The notes under the pieces: model-generated
Database searches by the model: none
What the model was told of the DNA's origin: nothing
Seen by the model: the letters and a program-made list of their open reading frames with translations, nothing else
Part shown: one piece after another, positions 1 through 8,478 of the stretch
Numbering within the stretch: the stretch's first letter is position 1
Layout of the letters: every line of letters begins with the position of its first letter
Source of the DNA: Acetomicrobium hydrogeniformans ATCC BAA-1850
Lineage (GTDB): Bacteria > Synergistota > Synergistia > Synergistales > Acetomicrobiaceae
Direction of reading: 5' to 3'
DNA length: 64,000 bases
Assembly (NCBI RefSeq): GCF_000160455.2
Contig: NZ_ACJX03000001.1
Location: 434,001-498,000 of the forward strand
Program-made: the position numbers and the translations under genes

Positions 1-597
1 CGTTACTTTATAGCGATCTATCAACCACCTGGCTACAGGGCCTCCCAAAAGACCTCCTGCAATCAGCCCGTATGTAGCTGAAGCGATTGCAACTACTTGT
101 GCTCCAGAAACGCCTAAACTTTCTGCAACAGGGCCGAAGGCTGCTGCTCCTCCATGCCCTCCTTCCAATGATACAGCACCGGCCATGACACCCAAAACAG
201 GATGTATGCCCAACAGCTTCGCCAAGCCGACCCCGAAGCCATTTTGAAAAAGCGCCATTCCCCAACAAAACACCAGGTAGATGATTAGGGCTTTCCCGCC
301 TCGCTTGAGCAGTCCAAAGCTGCCTCCGATGCCAACGGTCGTGAAAAAGGCTATCATCAAGGGAGACTGAAGAGCAGTGTTGAATTTAATTGAACTGCCA
401 CCCCGGTGGTGCAAGAACAAGACTAATAGCGACATTAAAACACCACCTATAACAGGTGCAGGGATGCAAAAATGCTCTAAAATGCCTATTCGTCGCCTCA
501 AGCCATAACCAACCAAAAGCAGTACAGCAGCTAAAGCTGTAGTCCACATGCCATCCAGATTGATTGTAAATATGCCGTTAATCAGACCCCAAGACAT
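1..597 (-). CDS. gltS: Sodium/glutamate symporter GltS, N-terminal part (runs off the window)
   Basis: The minus-strand frame is open from an ATG at 597, behind GGAGG with good spacing, to the window edge, giving 199 residues without a stop. The protein is hydrophobic. It carries the GltS-type hallmarks: an early segment PAPVIGGVLMSL, a Gly-rich GIGGSFGLLKRGG stretch, and the SLEGGHGGAAAFGP loop near residue 145 that is typical of the ESS family (Na+-coupled glutamate uptake). The usual family length is about 400 residues, so roughly half the gene lies outside. A stand-alone glutamate symporter suits an amino-acid-fermenting organism. The family call is firm; substrate is by family only. Confidence 0.88.
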   Translation of the reverse strand, partial: MSWGLINGIFTINLDGMWTTALAAVLLLVGYGLRRRIGILEHFCIPAPVIGGVLMSLLVLFLHHRGGSSIKFNTALQSPLMIAFFTTVGIGGSFGLLKRGGKALIIYLVFCWGMALFQNGFGVGLAKLLGIHPVLGVMAGAVSLEGGHGGAAAFGPVAESLGVSGAQVVAIASATYGLIAGGLLGGPVARWLIDRYKVT

Positions 598-922
598 TCG
601 ATGAACCTCCTTTTAAATTGATATTAAAAACCTTGACAATTAACAGGCCGTTTTACATAAACGATCCCTCCAAACACCTTTTCTGGGGTAAAATTTAACC
701 AACGAAAGCACATAACCTCGCCGATATATATTACATAGCGACATCAAGATGTGCAATAAAGAACAACATTTTTGCTCCTATAATTCATATTTTTTCGTTG
801 CTATGATAAAATATGAATACGACATATTAATAGTTTTTTATATAAATTTTAGTCATCTAGTTATCCTAAACTAATTAGAAAAACTATAATTTAAATTATT
901 AATATAATATTGACAAGTCATA
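598..922. other. AT-rich intergenic region between gltS and a truncated livG
   Basis: This 325-base stretch is strongly AT-rich beyond about position 720. It holds the SD of gltS (minus strand, just after 597). I see no ORF, hairpin with a T-run, or recognisable RNA in it. No Walker A coding sequence for the following livG remnant can be found in any frame here, so the missing part of that gene is truly absent rather than frameshifted. Confidence 0.5.
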
Positions 923-1525
923 ATGATGTATTTCGTGGTGCTGGGAGAGTTATCTAAAATTATTCTCGTCAATCAATACCTCTATAGGGCGAAGCTCGGG
1001 ATAGCGCGTACATTCCAAATAGCTAAACCCTTTAGTTTATTGACAGCAGAAGAAAACGTACTTGTCGGTATGGGCTGCAAATTACATGGCAACATCTCTT
1101 CGTTGTTTAAAAACTGTCGAAAAAAGGAAATCCTGCAAAAGGCAGATGAGATTATAAACCTGATCGGCCTTTCCGATTCTAAAAATCAGCTGGCCTCCTC
1201 TTTGCCCATAGGTTTATTAAGAAAACTTGAAATCGGAAGGGCCCTGGCAACTGCCCCTTCGTTGTTATTATTGGATGAACCTGCATCGGGGCTGAACAAC
1301 CAGGAGAGAAACGAACTTGCCGAGCTGGTAGAAAAAATCAGAAAACTGGGTATTTCGATCATCCTTATAGAACATACAATGAGTTTTGTGATGAATTTGA
1401 GCGACATAATTGTCGTGCTCCATAGGGGAAATAAAATTGCAGAGGGAACTCCGCAAGAAGTTGCCAACGATCCTTTGGTGATTGAGGTGTATCTTGGAAC
1501 AAAGGGGGTTAAATATGCTTCTTAA
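923..1525 (+). pseudogene. 5'-truncated LivG-type branched-chain amino acid ABC ATPase
   Basis: Homology to LivG begins only at GIARTFQIAKPF (about residue 25 of the open frame) and then runs to the usual C-terminus. A Q-loop, a degenerate signature region (LPIGLLRKLEIGRAL), Walker B LLLLDEP and the switch-His segment IEHTM are present. The roughly 70 N-terminal residues with the Walker A P-loop are missing and there is no SD before the first ATG, so it cannot be a normal ATPase. The stop overlaps the intact livF by 11 bases, as in normal liv operons. livK, livH and livM are absent upstream. I read this as the scar of a deletion; a functional half-ATPase is unlikely. Confidence 0.75.
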
Positions 1526-2222
1526 CGTTCAAGATATTGAGATTGCTTATAATCGCATTAAAGTCCTATGGGGCGTTACTTTATGTGTAGGCGAAGGTGA
1601 AATTGTCTCCTTACTTGGTGCCAATGGAGCAGGAAAAAGCACTTTGCTAAAAGGCATCATGGGTATAGTTCCTCTACAGAGGGGATCTATATCTTTCCTA
1701 GAAAAGGATGTTTCAAAAAAACGTCCCTGGGAAAAAGCTAAAATGGGGGTTGCCTATATACCTGAAGGGGGCAGAGTTTTTCCAGATCTTACAGTGGAGG
1801 AAAACTTGATGTTAATAGCCAGCCTTCATAAAGAAGCCTTCGACGTAAAGGAAAATCTGGACTTGGTTTATTCTTTATTTCCCGTCTTAAAGGAAAGGTT
1901 GCAGCAAAAGGCCGGAACTTTGAGCGGCGGGGAGAGACAAATGCTTGCGATCGGAAGAGCATTGATGTCGAAACCAAAGCTGCTTTTGATTGACGAAGTA
2001 TCGATGGGTTTAATGCCAAAGCTTGTATCAGAGGTGTTTAATACGCTAAGTTTATTAAAAGAATATGGAATAAGCATTTTGCTAACCGAACAAAATGTCC
2101 CAGAAGCATTGGCGATATCCGATAGGGGATACGTGTTAGAAAACGGGCGCATCACAATATCCGGCAATTCCGAAGAACTGCTCGGAAACGAGATGGTGAA
2201 GACGTCATTCCTTGGATTATAA
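1515..2222 (+). CDS. livF: Branched-chain amino acid ABC transporter ATP-binding protein LivF
   Basis: A complete ABC ATPase of 235 residues from an ATG at 1515, chosen over the longer frame because AGGGGG precedes it at the right distance. Visible motifs are Walker A GANGAGKST, the LivF-type Q-loop region YIPEGGRVFPDLTVEENL, signature LSGGERQ and Walker B LLLIDEVSMGL. LivF normally pairs with LivG to energise LivH/LivM for leucine, isoleucine and valine uptake. Here its partner is truncated and the permeases are not next to it, so the protein may be an orphan or serve a system elsewhere. Confidence 0.88.
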   Translation: MLLNVQDIEIAYNRIKVLWGVTLCVGEGEIVSLLGANGAGKSTLLKGIMGIVPLQRGSISFLEKDVSKKRPWEKAKMGVAYIPEGGRVFPDLTVEENLMLIASLHKEAFDVKENLDLVYSLFPVLKERLQQKAGTLSGGERQMLAIGRALMSKPKLLLIDEVSMGLMPKLVSEVFNTLSLLKEYGISILLTEQNVPEALAISDRGYVLENGRITISGNSEELLGNEMVKTSFLGL

Positions 2223-2291
2223 AATTTAGTAATAAAGACAGAAGCTTTTAATTTTATTCCCTGAATGATACATAGCTAAAATCATTTAAAT

Positions 2292-2345
2292 TTGATATAA
2301 TTTAGATGTACCTAACATATAGCTCAGAAGAGGAGGGGATGAAAT
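2292..2345 (+). promoter_or_regulatory. Possible -10 box and strong RBS of the rhodanese gene
   Basis: A TATAAT box lies near 2295-2300 within TTTGATATAATTTAG. The -35 side is weak. An AGAGGAGGGG ribosome binding site stands shortly before ATG 2346. This suggests the gene is transcribed from its own promoter rather than only read through from livF. Confidence 0.4.
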
Positions 2346-2657
2346 ATGCCAGATAGAATCGGAGTTGAAGAAGCGAGGAAGAAGGCACAGGCAGGGGAAG
2401 CACTTTTGGTTTGCGCCTATGCTGATGAAAATAAGTTTAAAATGGTGCATCTGGAAGGAGCCATATCTCTTCAGGAACTACAAAGCAAGGAGGATGGCTT
2501 GCCAAAGGATAAGGAGCTAATCTTCTACTGCGCCTGACCTGATGACGGCACAGCTGTCCGTGTGGCAGCTCAGTATGAAAGCAAAGGTTTTTCAAATGCA
2601 AAAGCATTGCGCGGCGGAGTGAAAGCCTGGAAAGAGGCAGGTTTTCCGATCCTTTAA
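2346..2657 (+). CDS. Rhodanese-like protein with in-frame UGA at the active site (probable selenoprotein)
   Basis: Reading from ATG 2346 gives a rhodanese fold whose last residues before a TGA at 2535-2537 are IFYCA. In the same frame the sequence continues for 39 more sense codons to TAA 2657, giving 103 residues in all. The downstream part holds PDDGTAVRVAAQ and LRGGVKAWKEAGFP, the normal C-terminal half of a single-domain rhodanese. Aligned by motif, the UGA falls in the active-site loop (CA-U-P), where related proteins carry Cys. Just after it, ACGG 2545-2548 can pair with CCGT 2558-2561 around a 9-base loop, at a distance plausible for a bacterial SECIS. I infer selenocysteine; the alternative is a single C-to-A nonsense mutation. 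No Sec machinery genes lie in the window. Confidence 0.75.
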
Positions 2658-2687
2658 ACGCTAATGCAAAGATGGGAGGGAAATGAA

Positions 2688-2810
2688 TTGGCGATCGAAG
2701 AAAGAAAACAAAATAAAGAGGTTTCCAACGAGGAAAAGGAAAAACTTATGAAGGAACTTTTTGAGCAGCTCGACGGATGTGCCGGATGTCCTGGCTGCTG
2801 TAACGAATAG
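2688..2810 (+). CDS. 40-residue cysteine-rich mini-protein downstream of the rhodanese
   Basis: A TTG start at 2688 follows GGGAGG with about 8 bases spacing, and the frame ends at TAG 2810. The N-terminal 30 residues are charged and helical in character (many E and K). The tail DGCAGCPGCCNE holds a CxxCxxCC cluster ending two residues before the stop. The competing ATG at 2684 in another frame runs into a stop and has no motif. The gene starts 30 bases after the rhodanese and precedes the shared terminator, so the two form a likely operon. A metal, persulfide or selenide carrier role is speculation from the cysteine cluster; I do not recognise a named family. Confidence 0.6.
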   Translation: MAIEERKQNKEVSNEEKEKLMKELFEQLDGCAGCPGCCNE

Positions 2811-2821
2811 TTCTTAACGAT

Positions 2822-2860
2822 AACAACAAAGAGGGGAGACTCCCCTCTTTGTTGTTATTT
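2822..2860. terminator. Bidirectional rho-independent terminator
   Basis: A perfect 16-bp stem, 2822-2837 with 2841-2856, encloses a 3-base loop. T-rich sequence follows on the plus strand and the A-rich start of the stem gives a T-run on the minus strand. It sits between convergent units: the rhodanese/mini-protein pair and the arsC end. Confidence 0.88.
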
Positions 2861-2892
2861 ACTGCACCAATTTACATCCTGGCAATGGCGTC

Positions 2893-3327
2893 TTACGTAA
2901 TTTCTCTCATCCATTCTTCGATCTTGGCCTTCATCTCTTCTCTTATTTCTCTGGTTCTTTGAAGCTTTTCTTTCCTTGTTCCTTCAAAGGAAGCCGGGTC
3001 AGGAAAGGGCCAGTGAAGTTGTTTTTTTACCCCCGGAAAAACAGGACAAAGCTCAGCCTGAGCCGCATCGCAGACGGCAATGACATAATCGTAAGTTTTT
3101 CCCGATTCGTATAGATCCATGATTTTCTTCGTCTTCTTAGCTGAAATATCGATCCCAATCTCTTGCAGCACCTCGACGACAAAGGGGTTTAAACTATCCC
3201 CTGCCTCCAATCCTGCACTTTCCGCTTCAAAACGGTCGCCTGCAATGGCGTTAAGCAAAGCTTCGCCCATTTGGCTTCGGGCTGTATTTTTGCCACAGAC
3301 GAAAAGCACTCTAATCCTATTTCGCAC
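2893..3327 (-). CDS. arsC: Arsenate reductase (low-molecular-weight phosphatase fold)
   Basis: A 144-residue protein from GTG 3327, after a GGAG SD. The P-loop FVCGKNTARSQMGEA near the N-terminus gives the nucleophilic Cys. A second Cys pair in VCDAAQAELCP (around residues 85-95) matches the redox pair of thioredoxin-coupled ArsC enzymes. FPDPASFEG supplies the conserved DP of the fold. These enzymes reduce arsenate to arsenite; the other reading is a general protein tyrosine phosphatase, made less likely by the extra Cys pair. It lies 27 bases after guaA on the same strand. No arsR, arsB or acr3 is adjacent. Confidence 0.78.
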   Translation of the reverse strand: MRNRIRVLFVCGKNTARSQMGEALLNAIAGDRFEAESAGLEAGDSLNPFVVEVLQEIGIDISAKKTKKIMDLYESGKTYDYVIAVCDAAQAELCPVFPGVKKQLHWPFPDPASFEGTRKEKLQRTREIREEMKAKIEEWMREIT

Positions 3328-3354
3328 CCTGCCACACTCCTCTCTACAAATTCA

Positions 3355-4899
3355 TCACTCCCACTCTATAGTTGCCGGCGGCTTGCTTGTAACATCTAAC
3401 ACCACTCTATTAATTCCAGGGATTTCGTTACATATACGGCGGGCAACTTTATCGAGCAACTCCCGATCTAAATAAGCCCAATCGGCCGTCATGCCGTCCA
3501 ACGACTCAACTGCCCTGAGCGCAACGGTATAACCATAAGTACGTTCATCCCCAGTGACGCCCACGCTCCTAACGGGTAACAAAACACAAAAGGCTTGCCA
3601 AACCTTTTCGTAATAGCCTGCGACGTCAAGCTCCTCAATGAACACGGCATCGGCTCGTCTCAACAGCTCAAGTTTTTCAGGTGTCACCTCCCCAAGACAT
3701 CTAACGGACAATCCCGGCCCGGGAAAGGGATGTCTTCTTAGTATAGAGCGAGGAATGCCAAGAATGGACCCTATAGCCCTAACTTCATCTTTGAAAAGGT
3801 CTTTTAACGGCTCAATTAGCTTTAATTTCATTTCCTCGGGCAATCCGCCTACGTTATGATGAGTCTTGATCACCGATGCTCCCTTACCCTGTCTTCCGCT
3901 TTCAATTACATCGGGATAAAGGGTGCCCTGAAGGAGCCATTTGGCATCTCCAACCTTTTCTGCTTCTCGCTCGAAAACCTCGATAAAGGTTCTGCCTACA
4001 GCTTTGCGCTTTTCTTCCGGATCGGTAACCCCTTTTAAGGCTTTAAGAAATTCTTCCGAAGCATCTACGTAACGAACGTTTAGTTTTAATTCATTGCGAT
4101 AGACAGAAAGAACGTTTTCAGCTTCATCGAGCCTCAGTAAACCGGTATTTACAAAGACACAATAGAGCCTGTTTCCCACTGCCCTTTGAGTAAGGACAGC
4201 AGCTACTGTGGAATCCACACCCCCAGACAAAGCAGATATGACTTTACCGTCGCCTACTGTTTGCGATATCTGCTTGACTTGTTCTTCCACCCAATCACCT
4301 AAATTCCACGTCTGGTCACAATGACATACTTCGAAAAGAAAGTTGCGTAAAATTTCAATTCCATGTTCAGTATGAGCTACTTCCGGATGAAACTGCAATC
4401 CAAAGATGGGTTTCTCCGTAAACGCCATAGCGGCTATGAGACCGCTTTCGCTTTTTGCCAAAACGCGGGCGCCAGGCGGTAGTTCTACTACCGTATCTCC
4501 ATGGCTCATCCACACGTAAAACTCCTTCGGAAGACCTCTAAAAATAGCTGCATTGAGGTCCAGCACCTCTATTTTTGCGCGACCATATTCGGCCAATTCG
4601 ACCTTTGCCACCTTGCCCCCCAAAAGATGGGATAAAAGTTGCATCCCATAACAAATGCCCAGAATGGGAACCCCTAAATCAAAAAGCTCATCAGATATTG
4701 TGGGTGCCCCCTGCGATAAAACGCTTTTAGGACTTCCGGAGATAACTATCCCCTTGGGATTTCTTGATCGTATTTCCTCCATAGGAGCATCCCAGGGCAG
4801 AATCTCGCTAAATACATGTTGCTCTCTGATGCGTCTTGCAATAAGTTGAGTATATTGAGAACCGCAGTCTAAGATAACAATGACGTCTTCCGCCTTCAA
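3355..4899 (-). CDS. guaA: GMP synthase (glutamine-hydrolysing)
   Basis: A full-length 514-residue enzyme converting XMP to GMP. The N-terminal class I glutamine amidotransferase has its nucleophile at C83 in GICYGMQ and the His/Glu pair in FHPEVAHTEHG. The central ATP-pyrophosphatase P-loop is SGGVDSTV (about residues 223-230), and the C-terminal dimerisation domain ends SKPPATIEWE as in the family. The start is TTG 4899, behind GGAGG at 9 bases. It follows the HtrA protease with about 30 bases between and probably shares its transcript. Confidence 0.97.
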   Translation of the reverse strand: MKAEDVIVILDCGSQYTQLIARRIREQHVFSEILPWDAPMEEIRSRNPKGIVISGSPKSVLSQGAPTISDELFDLGVPILGICYGMQLLSHLLGGKVAKVELAEYGRAKIEVLDLNAAIFRGLPKEFYVWMSHGDTVVELPPGARVLAKSESGLIAAMAFTEKPIFGLQFHPEVAHTEHGIEILRNFLFEVCHCDQTWNLGDWVEEQVKQISQTVGDGKVISALSGGVDSTVAAVLTQRAVGNRLYCVFVNTGLLRLDEAENVLSVYRNELKLNVRYVDASEEFLKALKGVTDPEEKRKAVGRTFIEVFEREAEKVGDAKWLLQGTLYPDVIESGRQGKGASVIKTHHNVGGLPEEMKLKLIEPLKDLFKDEVRAIGSILGIPRSILRRHPFPGPGLSVRCLGEVTPEKLELLRRADAVFIEELDVAGYYEKVWQAFCVLLPVRSVGVTGDERTYGYTVALRAVESLDGMTADWAYLDRELLDKVARRICNEIPGINRVVLDVTSKPPATIEWE

Positions 4900-4929
4900 T
4901 AAAATACACCTCCGACTGATATGAAAAAT

Positions 4930-6327
4930 TTACTTCCGCAAGGAGACAAAGAACGTACGTCCTTCGCGCATTACCAGAAGAACAACAGAATCAGGGTTTC
5001 TTTGTAATGCCTTCTTAAGGTCATCCACAGTTTTTAGAGCTACTCCGTTTGCCTCCAAGATTAAATCTCCCTCTCTAATGCCCACTCTGTCGCTTATCGA
5101 TCCAGGCTTTACCCTGACAACAACGACACCCTTTTCGCTATCTATGTTGTATTTCTGTTTCAAAGCCGGAGTTACTGGAGATACTTCGATACCTAAGCTT
5201 TCCTCCAAATCAGAAACTTCAAGACGAGGCGCCTCAGTCTGACCGGGTATTTCCTCGAGAGTCACCGTGACGCTTCTTTTTCCGCTTGAAGTTGCTATCT
5301 CCACCTTAACCTTGTCTCCAGCCATACGCTTGCGTATCTGAAATACCAAATCCTGAGCGTTGTTAATTTCAACATCATCAACCTTAGTTATGACGACTCC
5401 TCTTTTAATTCCAGCCTTATCGGCCGGAGAATTGGGAACGACATCTGCCACTACTGCTCCCTTTTCGACCTTCAGCCCGTATGCCTGAGCTATATCGCTC
5501 GTAAGCGGCTGAACGTAAACGCCAAGCCATCCTCTGCGAACTCTGCCATAGCTTACAAGATCGTCAATTACGCTTTTCGCCATGTTTACCGGTATGGCAA
5601 ATCCTATACCTTGAGCATAGGGTATGATAGCTGTGTTTATACCAACGACCTTGCCGTCCAAATCCAAAAGAGGACCGCCGCTGTTTCCCGGGTTGATCGC
5701 AGCATCGGTTTGCAAGAACCCATCAAAACTCACATTACCTGCTCTTATGGAGCGGTTTTTAGCGGATATGACTCCAACAGTAACTGTATGATCCAAACCA
5801 AAGGGATTCCCTATGGCTACCACCCATTCACCTACTTGAAGGGCATCCGAATCGCCCAATGGAAGGACCGGCAAATTGCCTGCCGTCACTTTTATAACGG
5901 CTAAATCAAAGGTTGGGTCCTTTCCCACTATCTTGGCATCGAGCTGCCTGCCATCGGCCAAGGATACAGTTATTTTATCAGCCCCTTCGATCACATGGTT
6001 ATTGGTTAATATATATCCGTCCTTGGAAACTATGAAGCCCGAGCCCTTCCCCTTCATGGGGATAATCTGAGTGAATTGATCCCATTGATCGCCAAAAAAC
6101 TGCCTAAAGAAAGGATCATCGGCAAAGGGAAAAAGAGGCCTTTTTACCATGGTCTCCGTATCTATATTGACCACAGCCGGAGACGCTTCATCTGCTATTT
6201 TTGCAATGGGGTTTCCGGCAATAGGATCTACAGGCTTCGCGATCGCCTCCATGGATATGCCCGTAAAAATTGCCCCGATCATTATAACCACCAACAATTT
6301 AGAAATTTTCTTTAACAAAACATTCAC
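4930..6327 (-). CDS. HtrA/DegP-type periplasmic serine protease with two PDZ domains
   Basis: A 465-residue protein with an N-terminal hydrophobic export segment ending near residue 30. The trypsin-like domain carries the catalytic triad His111 (TNNHVIEGA), Asp141 (DPTFDLAVIKV) and Ser216 (GNSGGPL). Two PDZ domains follow (about residues 265-360 and 380-465). It degrades or refolds damaged envelope proteins. The start is GTG 6327, or possibly TTG 6318, both downstream of a GGGGG SD. Its place before guaA is not informative about function. Confidence 0.93.
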   Translation of the reverse strand: MNVLLKKISKLLVVIMIGAIFTGISMEAIAKPVDPIAGNPIAKIADEASPAVVNIDTETMVKRPLFPFADDPFFRQFFGDQWDQFTQIIPMKGKGSGFIVSKDGYILTNNHVIEGADKITVSLADGRQLDAKIVGKDPTFDLAVIKVTAGNLPVLPLGDSDALQVGEWVVAIGNPFGLDHTVTVGVISAKNRSIRAGNVSFDGFLQTDAAINPGNSGGPLLDLDGKVVGINTAIIPYAQGIGFAIPVNMAKSVIDDLVSYGRVRRGWLGVYVQPLTSDIAQAYGLKVEKGAVVADVVPNSPADKAGIKRGVVITKVDDVEINNAQDLVFQIRKRMAGDKVKVEIATSSGKRSVTVTLEEIPGQTEAPRLEVSDLEESLGIEVSPVTPALKQKYNIDSEKGVVVVRVKPGSISDRVGIREGDLILEANGVALKTVDDLKKALQRNPDSVVLLVMREGRTFFVSLRK

Positions 6328-6625
6328 CCCCAGATCTGCTCATATAGACAAAAAATATATATACTTCGAAGCCCCACCTGGCATCGTAAATATTGCTTAA
6401 GGCACTTTTCGAAACAAACTTCTGGCCTCGAACAAAATTCTATCATGACGAGCACATAAAGACACCTCAAGTGAAGATAATAATTGCGCAACATTTTTCC
6501 AATTATTGCTTTAAATTAAGAAACATTTTGTTTTGAAGCTTAACACGGGGCTTAAAAATAGTGGTATTATTTAGTGGGTTTAACGCTTACATTTTTCTAT
6601 TTAAATCTATTTCGGAGGTAAAGTC

Positions 6626-7114
6626 ATGGCAGATACAGCTACAATAACGAAGATAGTTAACAGTTTTGCAGGCGCATTGATAGGCGTATGCAAAAACCTC
6701 GGTATAAGTGCCGTCCTAGACAAGTCTGAGATTTCTCCTGAGACTAAGGCTCCTAACAATCGAGCAGCGGCTTTGATAGGTTTCGTAACATCAACCGTCA
6801 ATGGCACTATCGGGCTTTTAGCCGACGAGCAGGCATTTAGTGAAATCGTTACCACCATGTCGGGAGGAGCTGTCAACCCGGATTTTAACGACCCCCTTGC
6901 CATGAGCGCCTTTGGAGAGTTGACAAATATGATCAGCGGTCAGGCCTTTATTAAATTCAACGAAAAGGAAATATCTATCACTCCACCCCAACTTTTGACG
7001 GGTGAATTTATCGTCGCCGTTCCCTCTGCAGAAGATGCCGTTCGAAGTTTTACAATCCCATTTAAATTGGATACAGGCAGCAAGTTATATCTGGTGCTTG
7101 CCCTGAACGCTTAA
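6626..7114 (+). CDS. cheX: Chemotaxis phosphatase CheX-like protein
   Basis: A 162-residue protein from ATG 6626 with a clear GGAGG SD. It has the CheX/CheC fold pattern with the ExxN catalytic motif in FGELTNMISG (around residue 95), and a C-terminal strand region IVAVPSAEDAVRSFTIPF. CheX dephosphorylates CheY-P. The gene stands alone without other che genes, which is common for cheX. Together with the YjfB-like peptide gene at 45.8 kb it implies a motile or formerly motile organism. Confidence 0.85.
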   Translation: MADTATITKIVNSFAGALIGVCKNLGISAVLDKSEISPETKAPNNRAAALIGFVTSTVNGTIGLLADEQAFSEIVTTMSGGAVNPDFNDPLAMSAFGELTNMISGQAFIKFNEKEISITPPQLLTGEFIVAVPSAEDAVRSFTIPFKLDTGSKLYLVLALNA

Positions 7115-7587
7115 AATGACCGAGGGCAATTCAAAGAAAAAAGTACGGCGTTAGATCAATGGACCTAAAAAAAGGCAAAGGTATTTGAAATGGGGTTATC
7201 GCGGAAGCCAATTCACTCAGCTGCCGCTTCACCTATAGCACGTCAACTGGATCGATATGCAGAAGCTCTCCCCTTTGCTCTGTATGTTGCAGTAGTTTAA
7301 TTTAAGCCCTAGCGAGATTGAAAGATAAGGGATTGTTAGATCGGCTTTCCGAAAAAAACGTGAAAATCAAAGTGGGACAGGGATATAAAAATAAAACGAA
7401 AGTCGGGATAGATATTGGAAATTGCTCTGCCAGAGCGGGCAAGAACTTATCGAGTTTTCCTACGAAAGCACTGGTACCTTAAAGTAACCCTTCGAAGGAT
7501 TGACATCTGTACAGTTAACCTGTAAACTTTTTTTGTTAATTTTGAACAAAAATATCTTATCTGATTCATTTAAGGACGGTGTGGAGC
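7115..7587 (+). other. Long non-coding stretch with possible decayed coding sequence
   Basis: This stretch has coding-like base composition but no intact ORF. A plus-strand run near 7192-7300 reads GLSRKPIHSAAASPIARQ and continues about 17 residues to a stop. Near 7323-7482 another frame reads KVGIDIGNCSARAG before a stop. These look like pieces of one or two degraded genes, but I cannot name the family. The last part (7490-7570), AT-rich, probably holds the promoter of the RpiR gene. Confidence 0.3.
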
Positions 7588-8454
7588 ATGAACCGAGAAG
7601 AGCTCGAATCTCTATTGAGAGATAAAATACCGACGTTGCCTAAAAAAGCCAGAAAGGTAGCAGAATATTTGCTGTCTAACATGAGAGAGGTGGCTTTTTA
7701 TTCAATAGGCGAGGTGGCGGATAAATTAAACGTTTCTAAAGCTCAACTGGTCCGTGTGGCAAGAATTTTGGGTTTCCAGGGATATGCCGATTTAAAGACA
7801 GCCCTCCAAATGGCCATATTGGAACAAATAGATCCCGTAACCATGTTGGCTAGAGCAAAAGAACGGGGCGAGGGCCTACTTCCCAATATCTTGGATACAG
7901 AGCACGCAAACCTCGATAACACATGGCGCATGCTGGATAGAGAAAAAATTAACGATTTCGTGGAACTAGTTAAAAAAGCGAAAAACATCTATTGCATGGG
8001 TTGGGGCATTTCCTCGCTGGTAGCTGAAACTTTCTATATGCGCTTCAGGGTAATGGGGCTTACCGGGCATCTCATCAAACGCGGTTCTTTGGCGATTTTA
8101 GAGCAAGTGCGGGGCATCAAAGAAGGGGACATGGTCATCGTTTGCGAATTACCCAGCTATGTCGTGGAAGTTACGGAGGCCATAACAAAATGCGCATCTC
8201 AAAAGGCAACAATCGTTACCATAACCGACACTGCAGCCGCTCCCGTTTGTTCCGTGGCCACTCTCCAATTTTACGCCAGCGCCCTAAGTCCTACATTCGG
8301 AAGCAGCATTATCGGGCCATTGTTTTTAGCCCACATATTAACTTCCGTGCTTTCGGTGGAGTTGGGCGAGACCGCCCACGAGGCTTTGGAAGAACAGGTC
8401 CAATTTTTGCACGACGAAAGGATATTTCATCCGGTATTTGGCCTTAGATACTAA
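7588..8454 (+). CDS. RpiR/MurR-family transcriptional regulator (HTH plus SIS domain)
   Basis: A 288-residue regulator. The N-terminal HTH (about residues 20-75) includes YSIGEVADKLNVSKAQLVRVARILGF in two parts typical of RpiR. The C-terminal SIS domain (about 120-260) carries the CMGWGISSLVA phosphosugar-binding type loop. I chose ATG 7588 over the GTG nine bases upstream because AAGGACGG is then well spaced. No obvious target operon is next to it. RpiR members sense sugar phosphates or amino-sugar compounds; the ligand cannot be read here. Confidence 0.88.
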   Translation: MNREELESLLRDKIPTLPKKARKVAEYLLSNMREVAFYSIGEVADKLNVSKAQLVRVARILGFQGYADLKTALQMAILEQIDPVTMLARAKERGEGLLPNILDTEHANLDNTWRMLDREKINDFVELVKKAKNIYCMGWGISSLVAETFYMRFRVMGLTGHLIKRGSLAILEQVRGIKEGDMVIVCELPSYVVEVTEAITKCASQKATIVTITDTAAAPVCSVATLQFYASALSPTFGSSIIGPLFLAHILTSVLSVELGETAHEALEEQVQFLHDERIFHPVFGLRY

Positions 8455-8478
8455 TCTAACCAAACTTGATAAATTACT

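Noticed and set aside
8-268. Minus-strand 86-residue ORF at the left edge
   Set aside because: It lies in another frame within gltS. The true frame is open to the window edge and shows clear GltS motifs.
2346-2537. Rhodanese fragment ending at the UGA
   Set aside because: The frame continues with the missing half of the domain, so a 63-residue truncated protein is the poorer reading.
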